Part shown: one piece after another, positions 6,424 through 7,029 of the stretch
Layout of the letters: each line of letters opens with the position of its first letter
Position numbering within the stretch: position 1 is the first letter of the stretch
Assembly: GCA_044867875.1 (NCBI GenBank)
Contig: JBIOVR010000568.1
Coordinates: forward strand, 1-7,029
Source: VBAS01 sp044867875
GTDB lineage: Bacteria > Bacteroidota > Bacteroidia > Chitinophagales > Chitinophagaceae
Direction: 5' to 3'
Length of the DNA stretch: 7,029 nt
Notes under the pieces: model-generated
Databases searched by the model: none
Seen by the model: only the letters and a program-made list of their open reading frames with translations
Told to the model about the DNA's origin: nothing
Position numbers and translations under genes: made by a program

Positions 6424-7029
6424 ATGTCTTTACTTATTCAATACCTCGTTAAGTTATCGATAAGCCTCGCAATTGTGTGGTTATTTTATCAATTCATTTT
6501 ACGAAGACTTACCTTCTATAATTCAAATAGGTTGTATTTATTAGCATACACGTTACTCTCATTCTTTATTCCATTTATAAATATTTCTACAATACTGGGA
6601 AACAACAGTGGCACTAATAATGGGCTTATTCAATTTATTCCCTCTGTTCACCAATACACAATCGCACTTGAAGAAGCATCTCATTGTCCTGTGCCGATTT
6701 GGTCAACAACATATGATAAGTGGGATTTGACAGCTTTTGCTCTAATGATTGGAGCTGGAATTCTGCTGCTCCGTTTTATTGTTCGTTACATTTCATTTAT
6801 CCGTATCCGGAACAGGTCAAAATTAATTTCTGAAGATGGAATAAAAATTTACCAGGTTGACGAAAGCATTATTCCATTCTCTTTTGGAAAATCAGTTTTT
6901 ATCAATTCCAATCTTCACACCGAAGATGAACTGCGTGAGATCGTTCGTCATGAGTTTGTACATGTAAGACAAAACCACACGATAGATATTATTTGGGCAG
7001 AATTGCTATGCATCATCAACTGGTATAAT
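6424..7029 (+). CDS. M56-family (BlaR1/MecR1-like) membrane zinc metallopeptidase (3' partial)
   Basis: The frame is open from ATG 6424 through the last base, giving 202 residues of a protein that continues beyond the window. Hydrophobic segments lie at about 3-26, 37-58 and 104-126, followed by a cytoplasm-type basic stretch (RIRNRSK, 127-133). The zinc-binding HEFVH motif is at 176-180, preceded by PFSFGKSVFIN (151-161), a block typical of M56 peptidases. Glu193 in WAELLC is placed as the likely third zinc ligand, and the visible sequence ends in NWYN, matching the family's W-[FY]-N-P block. In BlaR1 and MecR1 this domain is activated by an external sensor and leads to cleavage of the BlaI/MecI repressor. 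The gene lies 20 bases after the repressor and is almost certainly co-transcribed with it. Whether the missing C-terminus carries a penicillin-binding sensor, a TonB-like domain or something else cannot be seen; many Bacteroidota members lack the beta-lactam sensor. Confidence 0.9.
   Translation, partial: MSLLIQYLVKLSISLAIVWLFYQFILRRLTFYNSNRLYLLAYTLLSFFIPFINISTILGNNSGTNNGLIQFIPSVHQYTIALEEASHCPVPIWSTTYDKWDLTAFALMIGAGILLLRFIVRYISFIRIRNRSKLISEDGIKIYQVDESIIPFSFGKSVFINSNLHTEDELREIVRHEFVHVRQNHTIDIIWAELLCIINWYN

Overview
The window looks like chromosomal DNA from an AT-rich member of the Bacteroidota, probably near the Chitinophagaceae, though this is inferred from style rather than from a marker gene. 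The support is: two perfect matches to the TAnnTTTG -7 element used in this phylum, starts without clear Shine-Dalgarno sequences, a signal peptide ending in a Ser-Gln junction typical of the phylum, and a BlaI-type repressor followed directly by an M56 membrane peptidase. No rRNA, tRNA, CRISPR array, insertion sequence or other mobile-element sequence is visible.

Layout. (1) Bases 1-1206, plus strand: the C-terminal two thirds or so of a DEAD-box RNA helicase with a DbpA-type RNA-binding domain. Its 5' end lies outside the window. (2) Bases 1213-3399, minus strand: a secreted right-handed beta-helix protein with a C-terminal PA14-like domain, ending only 6 bases from the helicase stop. (3) Bases 3400-3474: a short divergent promoter region. 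(4) Bases 3475-5952, plus strand: two envelope genes, a flippase-like membrane protein (LPG_synthase_TM family) and an ArnT/PMT-like family 39 glycosyltransferase, 39 bases apart. (5) Bases 5953-6046: a compact control region with a Bacteroidota-type promoter and two near-identical 17-base inverted repeats abutting a start codon. (6) Bases 6047-7029: a BlaI/MecI-family repressor and the beginning of a BlaR1-like M56 zinc metallopeptidase, cut by the window end.

How the genes may work together. The flippase-like protein and the glycosyltransferase plausibly act together on lipid-linked sugars at the inner membrane. The divergent beta-helix/PA14 protein is probably exported and binds or modifies glycans, but nothing proves that it belongs to the same pathway. 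The repressor-peptidase pair is a two-gene sensing switch: the membrane peptidase would trigger loss of the repressor, which otherwise sits on the tandem operators and shuts off its own operon. The most informative non-coding signal is this operator pair. I found no strong sign of an entirely new system; most of the window is recognisable, with the precise substrates and signals unknown.
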